NCBI GenBank assembly: GCA_963712835.1
Contig: CAVQJJ010000008.1
Location: forward strand, 62,001 to 126,000
Direction: 5' to 3'
DNA: 64,000 bases
From: DATARH01 sp963712835
Lineage (GTDB): Bacteria > Pseudomonadota > Alphaproteobacteria > ATCC43930 > CGMCC-115725
In this document: positions 16,391 to 24,600 of the stretch, one piece after another
Layout: each line of letters begins with the position of its first letter
Numbering within the stretch: position 1 is the first letter of the stretch
The notes under the pieces: generated by a model
What the model was told of the DNA's origin: nothing
The model's database searches: none
The model's input: the letters and a program-made list of their open reading frames with translations, nothing else
Position numbers and translations under genes: made by a program

Positions 16391-17293
16391 ATGGCCGTCG
16401 AAATCCCGTTCCGCCGCGACTTCGCCTTCGAATACGGCAAGCTGGAGCCAGTGGCGCCCGGCATCCGCCGCATCGTCGCCAACAATCCCGGGCCCTTCAC
16501 GTTTCGCGGGACCGGCACGTATGTCGTCGGCGAGGGCGAGGTCGCGGTGATCGACCCGGGCCCCGATCTCGCCGAGCATGTCGAGGCGCTGCTCACGGGA
16601 CTGGCCGGTGAACGGATCACTCATATCCTCATCACCCACACGCATCGCGACCATTCGCCGGCCGCCGCCGCGGTCAAGGCCGCGACGCGCGCGCCGACCT
16701 ACGGGTTCGGGCCGCATGGCGGTACGCGCGGCATACCGGGCATTGAAGAGGGCGGTGACTGGGATTTCGCGCCCGATGTCGTCGTCAAAGACGGCGACGA
16801 GATCGCCGGCTCCGGCTGGCGGTTTGAGGCGGTGCACACGCCCGGGCACACCTCGAACCATCTCTGCTTCGCGCTGCCAGACCGAGGCGTTCTGTTCAGC
16901 GGCGATCATGTGATGGGGTGGTCGACCAGCGTCATCGCCCCGCCGGACGGCGATATGGCGGCCTATATGGCATCGCTCGGCAAGCTGCTGGAGCGAAGCG
17001 ACGCGGTCTACTGGCCGACGCACGGCCCGGCGATCACCGAGCCCAAGGAGCATGTGCGTGCCTTCATCGCCCACCGGCGCGAACGCGAAGCGGGAGTGAT
17101 CGCCTGTCTCGAAGCTGGGATCGGACAAATCGACGCAATGGTCGAGCGGCTCTATGTCGGGCTCAACCCAAACCTCAAACGCGCCGCCGGACGGTCGGTG
17201 CTGGCGCATCTCATTGATTTGATCGGCCGCAACGCGGTTTTGTACGAAGGCACGCCGACGGCGGACGCAACCTATCGGCTCGCGCGGCGTTGA
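16391..17293 (+). CDS. Metallo-beta-lactamase fold hydrolase (LACTB2-like)
   Basis: The 300-residue protein has the zinc-binding HTHRDH motif (ILITHTHRDHSPAAAA), a second ligand in VHTPGHTSNHLCF and a third in FSGDHVMGWSTSV, plus a C-terminal winged-helix-like extension (AGRSVLAHLIDLIGRNAV). This pattern resembles the LACTB2/GloB-like group that includes hydrolases and endoribonucleases; the true substrate is not known. The ATG at 16391 fits the family N-terminus; the frame is open upstream but not homologous there. It is divergent from the DUF6489/GNAT pair. Confidence 0.88.
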   Translation: MAVEIPFRRDFAFEYGKLEPVAPGIRRIVANNPGPFTFRGTGTYVVGEGEVAVIDPGPDLAEHVEALLTGLAGERITHILITHTHRDHSPAAAAVKAATRAPTYGFGPHGGTRGIPGIEEGGDWDFAPDVVVKDGDEIAGSGWRFEAVHTPGHTSNHLCFALPDRGVLFSGDHVMGWSTSVIAPPDGDMAAYMASLGKLLERSDAVYWPTHGPAITEPKEHVRAFIAHRREREAGVIACLEAGIGQIDAMVERLYVGLNPNLKRAAGRSVLAHLIDLIGRNAVLYEGTPTADATYRLARR

Positions 17294-17474
17294 CGGATTC
17301 GCGGATCGAGCTTAGCGCGCGGGCGTTGAGCCGCCGCGGGGAACCGCGTGAACCACCAAGCGTACAATTACTAGTAAGAGTCACGATATAGCCGCTTTAG
17401 TCGAAACGGCCGAAGTGCTATGTCCACTGTCATTCGTTCCGTCTCATCGCGCTGCTCAGCAAGGGAGAATCTCC

Positions 17475-17858
17475 GTGGGTAATACAATTCGGCTAACTGC
17501 CATCGCCGGCGTCTTGGCGCTTGTCGGCGCCTGCTCGAGTCCGCCACCGCCGCAGCCGGCTCCGATGGTGCCCGCGCCGGCCCCGCCGCCGCCGACCGAG
17601 CAGCCGTACACCGTGCCGCCCGCGCCGCCGCCGGTCGCGATGCATCATCACTATCGTCACCGGCATTACGTGCACCACGTCTATCACCACCACGTCGTGC
17701 ATCATCATGTCGTACATCATGTCGTGCATCACGGGGCTCCGGCTTCGGCGGCTCCTGGCCCCTCTTCGGGCCCTGGCCCGATGCCCGCGCCTGCTCCGGC
17801 CCCAGCCCCGGCTCCCGCGCCGATGCCCGCGCCTGCGGCCCCGGGTCCTGGCCACTAA
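17475..17858 (+). CDS. His- and Pro-rich putative lipoprotein
   Basis: The 127-residue product starts at GTG 17475 with GGGAG seven bases upstream. A lipoprotein signal peptide ends in the lipobox LVGAC, so Cys20 should be lipidated. The mature part is low complexity: a Pro/Ala tract, then about 35 residues in which roughly half are His (MHHHYRHRHYVHH-type runs), then a Pro/Ala/Gly tail. The His block could bind nickel, zinc or copper at the cell surface, but this is inference. A clear terminator follows the gene. Confidence 0.72.
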   Translation: MGNTIRLTAIAGVLALVGACSSPPPPQPAPMVPAPAPPPPTEQPYTVPPAPPPVAMHHHYRHRHYVHHVYHHHVVHHHVVHHVVHHGAPASAAPGPSSGPGPMPAPAPAPAPAPAPMPAPAAPGPGH

Positions 17859-17886
17859 GCAATAGACGCGTCCAAGGCGCAGACGC

Positions 17887-17921
17887 AGCGAGCGCGGCCT
17901 CACGGTCGCGCTCGCTTTCTT
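17887..17921 (+). terminator. Rho-independent terminator after the His-rich lipoprotein gene
   Basis: A perfect 10-bp stem (AGCGAGCGCG at 17887-17896 pairing with CGCGCTCGCT at 17907-17916) with a 10-base loop is followed by TTCTTT. It lies 29 bases after the lipoprotein stop. The T-rich tract on the plus strand fits termination of that gene. Confidence 0.85.
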
Positions 17922-17975
17922 TATCATGCTGACTGAAGCGACGCGGCGATCGCGACGCCCCGGTCGAGCGATCAG

Positions 17976-18644
17976 CTACAGCAGGGTGATGCCGACGGCT
18001 TCGGGGCCCTTGCGGCCCTCGGCGATGTCGACCATCACCCGCTGGCCTTCGTCGAGCCCGGTCAGGCCCGCGCGCTGCAACGCGCTCGCGTGCACAAACA
18101 CGTCCTTGCCGCCGCCGTCGCGCACGATAAACCCAAACCCCTTCGTCACGTTGTACCACTTCACCGTCCCCTGCTCCTGCGAGGACGCCACCAGCGGCTG
18201 GTCGTAGCCACCCCCGCCGCCAGGCCGCGGACCCGAACGCGCCGGGCGCGCCGGCGCCGCCGTCGAGCTGTCGACGTTCAGCACCTCCGTCACCTGCGGG
18301 CCGCGCTGGCCCGGCGCCACCCGCACCTCGAGCGTCTCTCCCGTCTCAACCTGCTGAACCCCGATCCGGCCCAACACGCTCGCGTGCAGAAATGCATCGC
18401 CGCCGCCATCCGCAAGCTCGACAAAGCCAAACCCGCGGTCGCCGCGAAACCACTTCACAACCGCCTTCACCGGTGGGCCGGACGGTTGCTCCTCAAACCG
18501 CGGGCCGGAACTGAAGCGCGGCGCCGAGCCGTAACCGCCGCCCCCACCCCCGCCGCCGCCGTAATCACGGCCGCCGCCGCCGCCAAAATCATCGTCAAAC
18601 TCGCGCCGCCGCCCACGATCGCGATGCCCTCTCCCGTTTTCCAC
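17976..18644 (-). CDS. Double cold-shock-domain protein with Arg/Gly-rich N-terminus
   Basis: Two cold-shock domains are visible: VVKWFRGDRGFGFVELADGGGDAFLH in the first half and TVKWYNVTKGFGFIVRDGGGKDVFVH in the second, each with RNP1 and RNP2 type motifs that bind single-stranded nucleic acid. An Arg/Asp/Gly-rich N-terminal tail with a long Gly run precedes them. The start is uncertain: there is no ATG in frame near the tail; GTG at 18644 gives 222 residues and TTG at 18686 would add 14. The two-domain form with a Gly tail is common in Alphaproteobacteria and probably acts as an RNA chaperone. Confidence 0.85.
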   Translation of the reverse strand: MENGRGHRDRGRRREFDDDFGGGGGRDYGGGGGGGGGYGSAPRFSSGPRFEEQPSGPPVKAVVKWFRGDRGFGFVELADGGGDAFLHASVLGRIGVQQVETGETLEVRVAPGQRGPQVTEVLNVDSSTAAPARPARSGPRPGGGGGYDQPLVASSQEQGTVKWYNVTKGFGFIVRDGGGKDVFVHASALQRAGLTGLDEGQRVMVDIAEGRKGPEAVGITLL

Positions 18645-18776
18645 GACCCAAATTCCCGATCTCAAGCCCGAGGCCAAGTACCCCAATGGGCATCATAAGC
18701 AGATTTTATCCACCGAGAAAACGTGGATGCGAAGCAAGTTGAAACAACTTTGCTGAATCGGCGAGCGCGGTGCCGG

Positions 18777-19268
18777 TTAGCGCTTCGTTCCGACCGCACG
18801 GCCGACCCAATCCGGGCGAGGCAGCGCCGCGTGTGCCGCGGCGGCTGCATGAACCCGCGCGCGAAGCTCGGGCGGAAACGGACAGACGCGCCGCGCCTTG
18901 AGGTCGACATGGAGGAACAACAGCTCCTGCGTCGCCGCGCGCTCGCCATTGTCGAGCCGGAACATCTCGTGCGCGAGGTGCAGCCGCTTGTCGTCGGCAA
19001 AGAGGATCTGGATCGCGACCCGCACCTTGTCGCCGACCAGCAGCTCGCGCTCGTAGCAGTTATGCGTCTCGGTGACGAAGGTGCCGAGATCGGTGCGCCG
19101 GCGATAGGCGAGCCCGAGATCGAGCCCGTCGAACATCATGTCGGTCGCGTAGTCGAACAGCACCGTGTAATAGGCGAGGTTCATATGCCCGTTATGGTCG
19201 ATCCACTCGGGTCTCACCTCGCCGCGAAAGCGGTCGTACGGGGCGGGAAAGCTCAACGGCCTCCCCAC
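18777..19268 (-). CDS. Hotdog-fold acyl-CoA thioesterase
   Basis: The product has the 4-hydroxybenzoyl-CoA thioesterase-type signature PEWIDHNGHMNLAYYTVLFD with the catalytic-site Asp and the HxxHN-like pattern, followed by VTETHNCYERELLVGDKV. It should hydrolyse acyl-CoA thioesters in the cytoplasm; the chain specificity is unknown. The start is not certain: GTG at 19268 gives 163 residues, TTG at 19256 sits across the stop of the upstream MetE-like gene. Either way the two genes overlap and are co-translated. Confidence 0.82.
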   Translation of the reverse strand: MGRPLSFPAPYDRFRGEVRPEWIDHNGHMNLAYYTVLFDYATDMMFDGLDLGLAYRRRTDLGTFVTETHNCYERELLVGDKVRVAIQILFADDKRLHLAHEMFRLDNGERAATQELLFLHVDLKARRVCPFPPELRARVHAAAAAHAALPRPDWVGRAVGTKR

Positions 19269-20407
19269 AACCGCTTCGACGCGATCGCCGCGCCATCGGC
19301 CATCGCCTTCAGTTTCTTGAACGAGATGTCGGGGTCGAGCTTGCCGTAGCCGGCGAAGGTGCCGAAGCCGCAATCGCTGCCGGCGATCACCCGCTCGCGG
19401 CCGACAATGTCGGCGAAGCGGCAGATGCGCTCGGCGACGAGTTCGGGATGCTCGACATAATTGGTCGAGGTGTCGAGCACGCCGGGTATGAGGATTTTGT
19501 CGTCGGGCAGCTTCACCTCGTCCTTCCACACCGCCCATTCATGCGCGTGACGCGGGTTGGCGGCCTCGACGACCAGCGCCATCGGTTTCGCCTTGACGAG
19601 GATCGGCGCGACCTTGCGGAAATCGATGTCGTGGTCGTGCGGCCCTTCGTAATTCCCCCAGCAGATGTGGATGCGGCTCATTTCGGCGGGCACGTTTCTG
19701 AGCGCGTGGTTCAGCACTTCAACATGGAACGCCGCCCGCTTGAGGAAGTTGGTCTCGTTCAAGTCCTGAAAACTCGTATGCCGCGCCATCGCGAGATCGG
19801 GGCAATCGAGCTGCAGCACAAAGCCGGCGCCGACGATCGCCTCATATTCCTCCTGCATCGCGGCGGCGACAGCCTCGACATAAGCCTCATGCGAGGGGTA
19901 GTGCCGGTTGCTCTGGAACACCGGCACGAGACCCGGCGACGCCGCGGTCATGAACACATCGGCGACTGACACCTGCGCGGCCGCCGCCTTGAGGTTGGCG
20001 ATGTCCTGCTGCAGCGGCTCGCGGTCGCGCCACTCGATCGGCCCGACGCAGACAGCGCGGCGCGCGACGTTCTCGCCAGTCATCCGCGCGTACGCGGCGT
20101 TGAAATTGGGGTATGGCCCGGTGTCGAGGCGCGGCTTTGCCGGCTCGTGGCCGGCGAAACCCGTGAGCCGGTCAGCGATATAGGTCGAATACCCCGGCTT
20201 CGACATCTCGCCGTCATCGACGATGTCGACGCCGGTCTCGGCCTGGCGGCGCACGATGTCGGCGACCGCCTGCTTGACGGCACGGTCGAGCGCGGCCTTG
20301 TCGTAAGGCTCACCTTTGTCCTTCTTGACCAGAAGCTCACGCAGCGCCGCCGGCCGCGGCAAGCTGCCGACATGGGTCGTGAGGATACGGTCGGTGCTGG
20401 TTTTCAT
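19253..20407 (-). CDS. MetE-like cobalamin-independent methionine synthase, catalytic domain only
   Basis: The 384-residue protein corresponds to the C-terminal catalytic half of MetE and its free-standing relatives. Zinc ligands are suggested by the His and Cys in SRIHICWGNYEGPHDHD and the Cys in IAGSDCGFGTFAGYG; the segment QLDCPDLAMARHTSF is also characteristic. Free-standing members transfer methyl groups from varied donors, and many act outside methionine synthesis, so the exact reaction is open. The ATG at 20407 follows GAGGGA. It shares an operon with the thioesterase. Confidence 0.85.
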   Translation of the reverse strand: MKTSTDRILTTHVGSLPRPAALRELLVKKDKGEPYDKAALDRAVKQAVADIVRRQAETGVDIVDDGEMSKPGYSTYIADRLTGFAGHEPAKPRLDTGPYPNFNAAYARMTGENVARRAVCVGPIEWRDREPLQQDIANLKAAAAQVSVADVFMTAASPGLVPVFQSNRHYPSHEAYVEAVAAAMQEEYEAIVGAGFVLQLDCPDLAMARHTSFQDLNETNFLKRAAFHVEVLNHALRNVPAEMSRIHICWGNYEGPHDHDIDFRKVAPILVKAKPMALVVEAANPRHAHEWAVWKDEVKLPDDKILIPGVLDTSTNYVEHPELVAERICRFADIVGRERVIAGSDCGFGTFAGYGKLDPDISFKKLKAMADGAAIASKRLWGGR

Positions 20408-20483
20408 GAGTTCCCTCCTGATATTAGCGCCGCTTCCCGGCTTTCGCGAAGGCCGGGGAGCGGTCGCAAGAAATTCCAGCGAT

Positions 20484-20579
20484 CGTCATTGCGAGCCGCC
20501 CGTAGAAGGCGCGGCAATCTCCTGCCCCTCGGCCACCTTGGCGGGAGGTTGCTTCGTCGCTACGCTCCTTGCAATGACG
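20484..20579. repeat. Inverted intergenic repeat, family C (CGTCATTGCGAG...CAATGACG)
   Basis: The 96-base element begins CGTCATTGCGAGCC and ends CTCCTTGCAATGACG, so its ends are inverted copies, with internal pairing between GGCAATCTCCTGCC and GGCGGGAGGTTGC. A sister copy is at 22163-22255, on the other side of the carboxylesterase gene. Its right end lies 13 bases before the carboxylesterase start. It looks like a non-autonomous palindromic element. Confidence 0.82.
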
Positions 20580-20592
20580 CAAGGAGATTGCC

Positions 20593-22161
20593 ATGGCCAA
20601 TGACGTGCTGAGTGCCGCTTTATCGCCGGTCGTCGAGACCGTCTCGGGCAAAATCCGCGGTGCGGTCGCAGGCGGCGTTCACGCCTTCAAGGGAATCCAA
20701 TACGCTGCTTCGACCGGTGGCAAGAATCGGTTCCGGCCGCCGCAGCCGGCCAGCGCATGGGCCGGGGTGCGCGACGCGCTCGCCTATCACGGCAAGGCGC
20801 CGCAGTCGCCGGCGCAGGTCAAGCGCCGCTCCGAGATGGACGGCATACTCGGCCCGCTCGACACCACCCCGGAAACCGAGGATTGCCTGACCCTCAACAT
20901 CTGGACGCCCGGCCTCGCGGGCAAGCGGCCGGTCATGGTGTGGCTGCATGGCGGCGCCTTTGCCTATGGCTCGGGGAATCGCGCGGTCACCGACGGCGCC
21001 AACCTCGCGCGGCGCGGCGATGTCGTGGTGGTCAGCGTTAATCACCGCCTCAACATCTGCGGCTATCTGCACCTTGAGGACATTGGCGGCGAGCGTTTCG
21101 CCGGCTCGGGCAATGCCGGCTCGCTCGACATGGTGCGGGCGCTCGAATGGGTGCGCGACAACATCGCGGCGTTTGGCGGCGATCCCGATTGCGTCACGGT
21201 CTTTGGCGAATCGGGCGGCGGCGGAAAGGTCAGCGCGCTGCTGACGATGCCGACCGCGAAAGGCCTTTTCCACCGCGCGGTGATCCAGTCCGGTGCGGCG
21301 GTGCGATTCACTACTCGCGAGCGCGCCAATGCGCTGGCGGAGGCTGTCGTCAAACAGCTTGGCGGCGTCGACAAGGTGCAGGACGCGCCGCTATCGGCGC
21401 TGCTTGGCGCGATCGTCCCGGCGTCGAAAACGGCCGGTCCGCGCGCCTTCCCGCTGCTCGACCGCTACGATTTCGGCCCGGTCGTCGACGGTAAAGTGGT
21501 GACCCAGCACCCGGCGGAGCCGATGACCTCGCCGCTCGGCGACGACATCCCGCTGATGATCGGCGGCACCGCGCAGGAAGCGGCGCTGTTCCTTGACGAC
21601 GACGCGGTGTGGCATCGCACCCTGACCGACGCCGAATTGCGCGAGCGGGTTGCTGCGGTCGCCGGCGCGGATGCCGACGCGGCGTTGGCGATCTATCGCG
21701 ACCGCCTGCCCGGCGCGAGCCCCGGCGACCGGCTGATCGCGGCGCTCACCGGCTCGAATTTCTCGGTGCGCACCTGGCTTTACGCCGAGCGCCGCGCCGC
21801 GACGGCCCAGGGAAATAAGGCCGCGCCGGTCCACCATTATTCACTCGATTGGTCGTCGCCCTTTGCCGGCGGTCGCATGGGCGCGCACCACGCGATGGAT
21901 CTGCCGTTCGTGTTCGACACGACCGATGTGCCGCTCACCACCAGGGGCGCCGACGGCGCGCCCGAGTTGGCCGCGACGATGTCCGCGACTTGGGCGACGT
22001 TCGCCCGCACCGGCAAGCCCGACAATCCGGCGATCCCGGCCTGGCCGGCCTATACCGCGGAAACCCGCGCGACGATGGTGTTCGACACGCGCTGCCGCGT
22101 CGTCAACGACCCGCTTGCTGACGCGCGCGAACTGTGGACGAAGGTGGCGACCCGGGCGTAA
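20593..22161 (+). CDS. Type-B carboxylesterase / para-nitrobenzyl esterase-like hydrolase
   Basis: The 522-residue protein shows the family features: the N-terminal TVSGKIRGAV, the TEDCLTLNIWTP motif, the oxyanion hole in VWLHGGAFAYGSG, and the nucleophile elbow GESGGGG with Ser207. The usual GESAGG has become GESGGG, which is seen in some bacterial members. The catalytic Glu and His should lie in the mid and C-terminal parts; a likely His is in FAGGRMGAHHAMDLPFVF. There is no signal peptide, so it is cytoplasmic. The substrate is unknown. An AAGGAG precedes the ATG. Family C repeats flank it on both sides. Confidence 0.88.
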   Translation: MANDVLSAALSPVVETVSGKIRGAVAGGVHAFKGIQYAASTGGKNRFRPPQPASAWAGVRDALAYHGKAPQSPAQVKRRSEMDGILGPLDTTPETEDCLTLNIWTPGLAGKRPVMVWLHGGAFAYGSGNRAVTDGANLARRGDVVVVSVNHRLNICGYLHLEDIGGERFAGSGNAGSLDMVRALEWVRDNIAAFGGDPDCVTVFGESGGGGKVSALLTMPTAKGLFHRAVIQSGAAVRFTTRERANALAEAVVKQLGGVDKVQDAPLSALLGAIVPASKTAGPRAFPLLDRYDFGPVVDGKVVTQHPAEPMTSPLGDDIPLMIGGTAQEAALFLDDDAVWHRTLTDAELRERVAAVAGADADAALAIYRDRLPGASPGDRLIAALTGSNFSVRTWLYAERRAATAQGNKAAPVHHYSLDWSSPFAGGRMGAHHAMDLPFVFDTTDVPLTTRGADGAPELAATMSATWATFARTGKPDNPAIPAWPAYTAETRATMVFDTRCRVVNDPLADARELWTKVATRA

Positions 22162-22162
22162 T

Positions 22163-22255
22163 CGTCATTGCGAGCGCAGCGAAGCAATCTCCGTCCGCCT
22201 TGGCCCTCTGCGGACGGAGATTGCCGCGTCGTGCTGCGCACTCCTCGCAATGACG
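22163..22255. repeat. Inverted intergenic repeat, family C
   Basis: This second copy of the CGTCATTGCGAG...CAATGACG element is a near-perfect 93-base palindrome: AGCAATCTCCGTCCGC is mirrored by GCGGACGGAGATTGC around a short loop. It begins two bases after the carboxylesterase stop and ends eight bases before the GST stop, so it may also block transcription from both converging genes. Confidence 0.85.
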
Positions 22256-22262
22256 CTTTGCG

Positions 22263-22985
22263 TCACCGCGCCTGAAACTGGGTCTTGCCGAAATAGACCT
22301 CGCGCTCGGCGTCGGTGATCGCTTTCTCATCGCGCGCTGCCGCGAGCACGTGAAGGCCGCGCTGCACTGCCGGCCGCGCGTCGACCGCGTCGAACCAGCG
22401 CTTTACATGCGGGAACTCGCCGAGATCGATATAGCCGCGCTGGTCAAAGCGCGGGGACGGGTCGGAGGCGGTGCGCAGCCAGGGGAAGGTGATGATATCG
22501 GCCATGCTGTATTCGTCCCCGGCAAGCCATTGCGTCTCGCCCAGCCGCGTGTTCAGCACTCGGGTCAGCCGCTTCGCCTCGTTGCCGTAGCGCTCGATGG
22601 CATAAGGGATTTTCTCGGGGGCGTAGGCGCCGAAATGGTTCCACTGCCCGAACATCGGGCCGACGCCGCCCATCTGGAACATCATCCATTCGAGGCACTT
22701 GTAGTGGCCGATCGGGTCTTTCGGGATTAGCTTGCCGCCGGCCTTGTCCGACAAGTAGACCATGATCGCCGCCAATTCGAAGAGCGTGAAGGACTTGCCG
22801 CCCGGCCCGTCGGTGTCGACCAAAGCCGGTATGCGGTGGTTGGGGGTGATCTTGAGGAACTCGGGCTTGAACTGGTCGCCGGCGCCGATATTGACGGCGA
22901 TGATCTTGTATTCCAGGCCCAGCTCCTCGAGCGCGATATGCACCTTCTGACCGTTCGGGGTCGGCCACGACCAGACTTCGAGCAT
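22263..22985 (-). CDS. Glutathione S-transferase family protein (YfcG/YghU-like)
   Basis: The 240-residue protein has a thioredoxin-like N-terminal domain (MLEVWSWPTPNGQKVHIALEELG, then NPNHRIPALVD type as TPNHRIPALVDTDG) and a helical C-terminal domain with LAGDEYSMADIITFPWL, the conserved N-capping box. It is closest to the bacterial disulfide-bond reductase group YfcG/YghU, which uses glutathione, but this is by eye. The ATG at 22985 has GGAGG upstream. It is cytoplasmic and has no operon partner. Confidence 0.87.
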   Translation of the reverse strand: MLEVWSWPTPNGQKVHIALEELGLEYKIIAVNIGAGDQFKPEFLKITPNHRIPALVDTDGPGGKSFTLFELAAIMVYLSDKAGGKLIPKDPIGHYKCLEWMMFQMGGVGPMFGQWNHFGAYAPEKIPYAIERYGNEAKRLTRVLNTRLGETQWLAGDEYSMADIITFPWLRTASDPSPRFDQRGYIDLGEFPHVKRWFDAVDARPAVQRGLHVLAAARDEKAITDAEREVYFGKTQFQAR

Positions 22986-23025
22986 CGGGGTTCCTCCGGA
23001 TTGAGAGCGGAATTTGTGGCTCAGC

Positions 23026-23169
23026 TTACCTGATCTGCTCGTGACCGAGGACCGAGGCCGAGCGGCAACTGTCGCAATGGCAATGCACGACCCATTCGGG
23101 TGCGCCGCGGAATTCGTAGCGGATCGCGCCGCACAGGCAGCGTCCGGTGGTGATGTTGAGCTCAGTCAT
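23026..23169 (-). pseudogene. Truncated GFA-family gene (N-terminal fragment)
   Basis: A 47-residue frame starts MTELNITTGRCLCGAIRYEF and contains WVVHCHCDSCRSASV, the zinc-binding start of the GFA family, then stops at TAA after GHEQIR. A complete member would be 120-150 residues, so about two thirds are missing. Its start overlaps the end of a GNAT fragment on the same strand. This is a gene remnant. Confidence 0.75.
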
Positions 23170-23287
23170 CCGCTACGTCCTGTTCACGAGGCACTGCAAC
23201 CAGCCGCGCCACGCCGCAGCGCAGCCGTTCCTCGAGATGGCCAAAGCCAAGCTTCCGGTAAAAGCCGCGCGGCGATGATCGGTGATC
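23162..23287 (-). pseudogene. GNAT acetyltransferase remnant (C-terminal fragment)
   Basis: Reading the minus strand from an in-frame stop at 23288-23290, the frame gives PRGFYRKLGFGHLEERLRCG and then VARLVAVPREQDVADD before a stop at 23162. GFYRKLGF is the typical last motif of GNAT acetyltransferases. The upstream four fifths of the gene are absent. It overlaps the GFA fragment by eight bases, which suggests the two were once coupled genes. Confidence 0.6.
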
Positions 23288-23332
23288 TTAGAAAAATCGC
23301 CGCATTCGGGAAATACCCGCCGCTGAGAGTAG

Positions 23333-23566
23333 GCAGATCATCGGCCAAGGAGCTATGGCAGGCTCGACGCCACCGATTACGGCATCGGGATCGCGAACCT
23401 AGACGAATCGGACATCATCGAGCTGCATCACCAGATTTTGATCGGTGCCTGGAAGCTGGTCTTCGGCCGCGACTACTGGCTTCCGCGCCGCTCTGGCATT
23501 TCAGCCCCATGGACGCTAACACGATTACGCGACACGAACGGTGGTAATCGTCGCATTGTTTCTTGA
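23333..23566 (+). pseudogene. Unrecognised gene remnant without a start codon
   Basis: After an in-frame TAG (23330-23332) a 77-codon frame reads SYGRLDATDYGIGIANLDES, then a helix-like DIIELHHQILIGAWKLVFGR and DYWLPRRSG, ending at TGA 23566. It has a sensible composition but no ATG, GTG or TTG near its beginning. I do not recognise the family. It is best read as the surviving end of a lost gene between other remnants and the receiver gene. Confidence 0.4.
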
Positions 23567-23596
23567 GAACTTTGTCTCCCCTCGCTAAGGGGGACC

Positions 23597-23971
23597 ATGG
23601 ATTTGCCTGAGAAAGACGTCCTCGTCGTGGACGACGAAGCCGGGGTGCGCGAAGTCCTCGCGGGGATTTTGCAGGACGCGGGCTACGTCGTTGACGCGGC
23701 CGCGACATTGGCCGAAGCGAAGCAGCTTATCAGTGAATATCGGTATGGCGTTGTTCTGGCGGACTGGCGCTTGCCGGACGGTGATGGTTCCGTCGTCGCC
23801 AATCTCGCGACGGCGGCGGGGTCCTATGCGTTCGTCATGAGCGGCTATCTGGCAAGGATGCTGCCGGGCAGCGTCGATGCGCGGCAGACGCTAATGAAGC
23901 CGATCACGCGCGCGGAGTTGCTCGCCACCGTGCGCGCCTGCATCGGTCCGCCTGCGAGGCGGGACGATTAG
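23597..23971 (+). CDS. Single-domain response regulator (receiver only)
   Basis: The 124-residue product is a receiver domain with the acidic pocket Val-Asp-Asp (11-13), phospho-acceptor Asp56 in VLADWRLPDGDG, and Lys in TLMKPITRAELL. The Thr/Ser position reads FVMSGY. There is no output domain. It resembles the lone receiver at 13284-13679 (both have ADxxLPDG and KPxxxAELL). The ATG has a purine-rich AAGGGGGA upstream. Its last codons overlap the converging DUF192 gene by four bases. No cognate kinase is adjacent. Confidence 0.88.
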   Translation: MDLPEKDVLVVDDEAGVREVLAGILQDAGYVVDAAATLAEAKQLISEYRYGVVLADWRLPDGDGSVVANLATAAGSYAFVMSGYLARMLPGSVDARQTLMKPITRAELLATVRACIGPPARRDD

Positions 23972-24432
23972 ACTAGCGATTCGTTGCGAAATAGGGCGAG
24001 GTAACGCGGTCGCCGAACTCTTATTCCCAGCCGCGCGACCGTTCCGCCGTTGAGCTCGACCGCGAAGCGCGCCGGCGCCTTCGAGGCTATGACATCCAGC
24101 GAATACGGCACGGCGCGCTCGTGCAGGTCGACGATCCGGCCATCGGCCTCCAGGAACAGCATGTCGAGCGGGATGAGCGTGTTCTTCATCCACATCTCCG
24201 CCTGAATCGGTCTTCTGAAATCAAACAACATTCCCGCATCGGGCGCGAGATAGCGCCGGAACATCAGGCCCTGTTCCATCTGGGCGTCGGAGGTGGCCAA
24301 CTCGATCGAGAATTTGTGCGGGCCGCCGGCCGTCATGATCGTCAGCTCGGAGGTGCTGAACGTCTCAAGCGCCCAGGCGGGCAAAGCGACGAGCAGCACG
24401 ACCAGCGCGATGAGGTGACGGCGCAGCAGCAT
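23968..24432 (-). CDS. DUF192 family exported protein
   Basis: The 154-residue product starts with a signal peptide (LLRRHLIALVVLLVALPAWA). The DUF192 core follows: FSIELATSDAQMEQGLMFRR, MLFDFRRPIQAEMWMKNTLIPLDMLF and GGTVARLGIRVRRP. These small beta-barrel proteins are found in envelopes of many bacteria; their function is not known. It overlaps the converging receiver gene by four bases. Confidence 0.9.
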   Translation of the reverse strand: MLLRRHLIALVVLLVALPAWALETFSTSELTIMTAGGPHKFSIELATSDAQMEQGLMFRRYLAPDAGMLFDFRRPIQAEMWMKNTLIPLDMLFLEADGRIVDLHERAVPYSLDVIASKAPARFAVELNGGTVARLGIRVRRPRYLALFRNESLV

Positions 24433-24484
24433 AGCGCTGCTCTATGCAACGGCTTGCGGCGCGTCAATACGGCAAACCCGCAAA

Positions 24485-24596
24485 TGCGTCCTTCGAGGCC
24501 TTGCTACGCAAGGCGCCTCAGGATGAGGATCATTCCTGATGGCATCCACCGGCTTCCCCTCATCCTGAGGTGCGAAGCGGAGTCTCGAAGGACGCA
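24485..24596. repeat. Inverted intergenic repeat, family B (TGCGTCCTTCGAG...CTCGAAGGACGCA)
   Basis: The 112-base element has inverted ends (TGCGTCCTTCGAGGC and TCTCGAAGGACGCA) and an inner inverted pair (GCGCCTCAGGATGAGGAT and CCTCATCCTGAGGTGC). Sister copies lie at 26548-26660 and 30605-30720. The right end comes four bases before the ATG of the next gene, and its AAGGA is placed to act as the ribosome-binding site. Confidence 0.87.
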
Positions 24597-24600
24597 CCGC

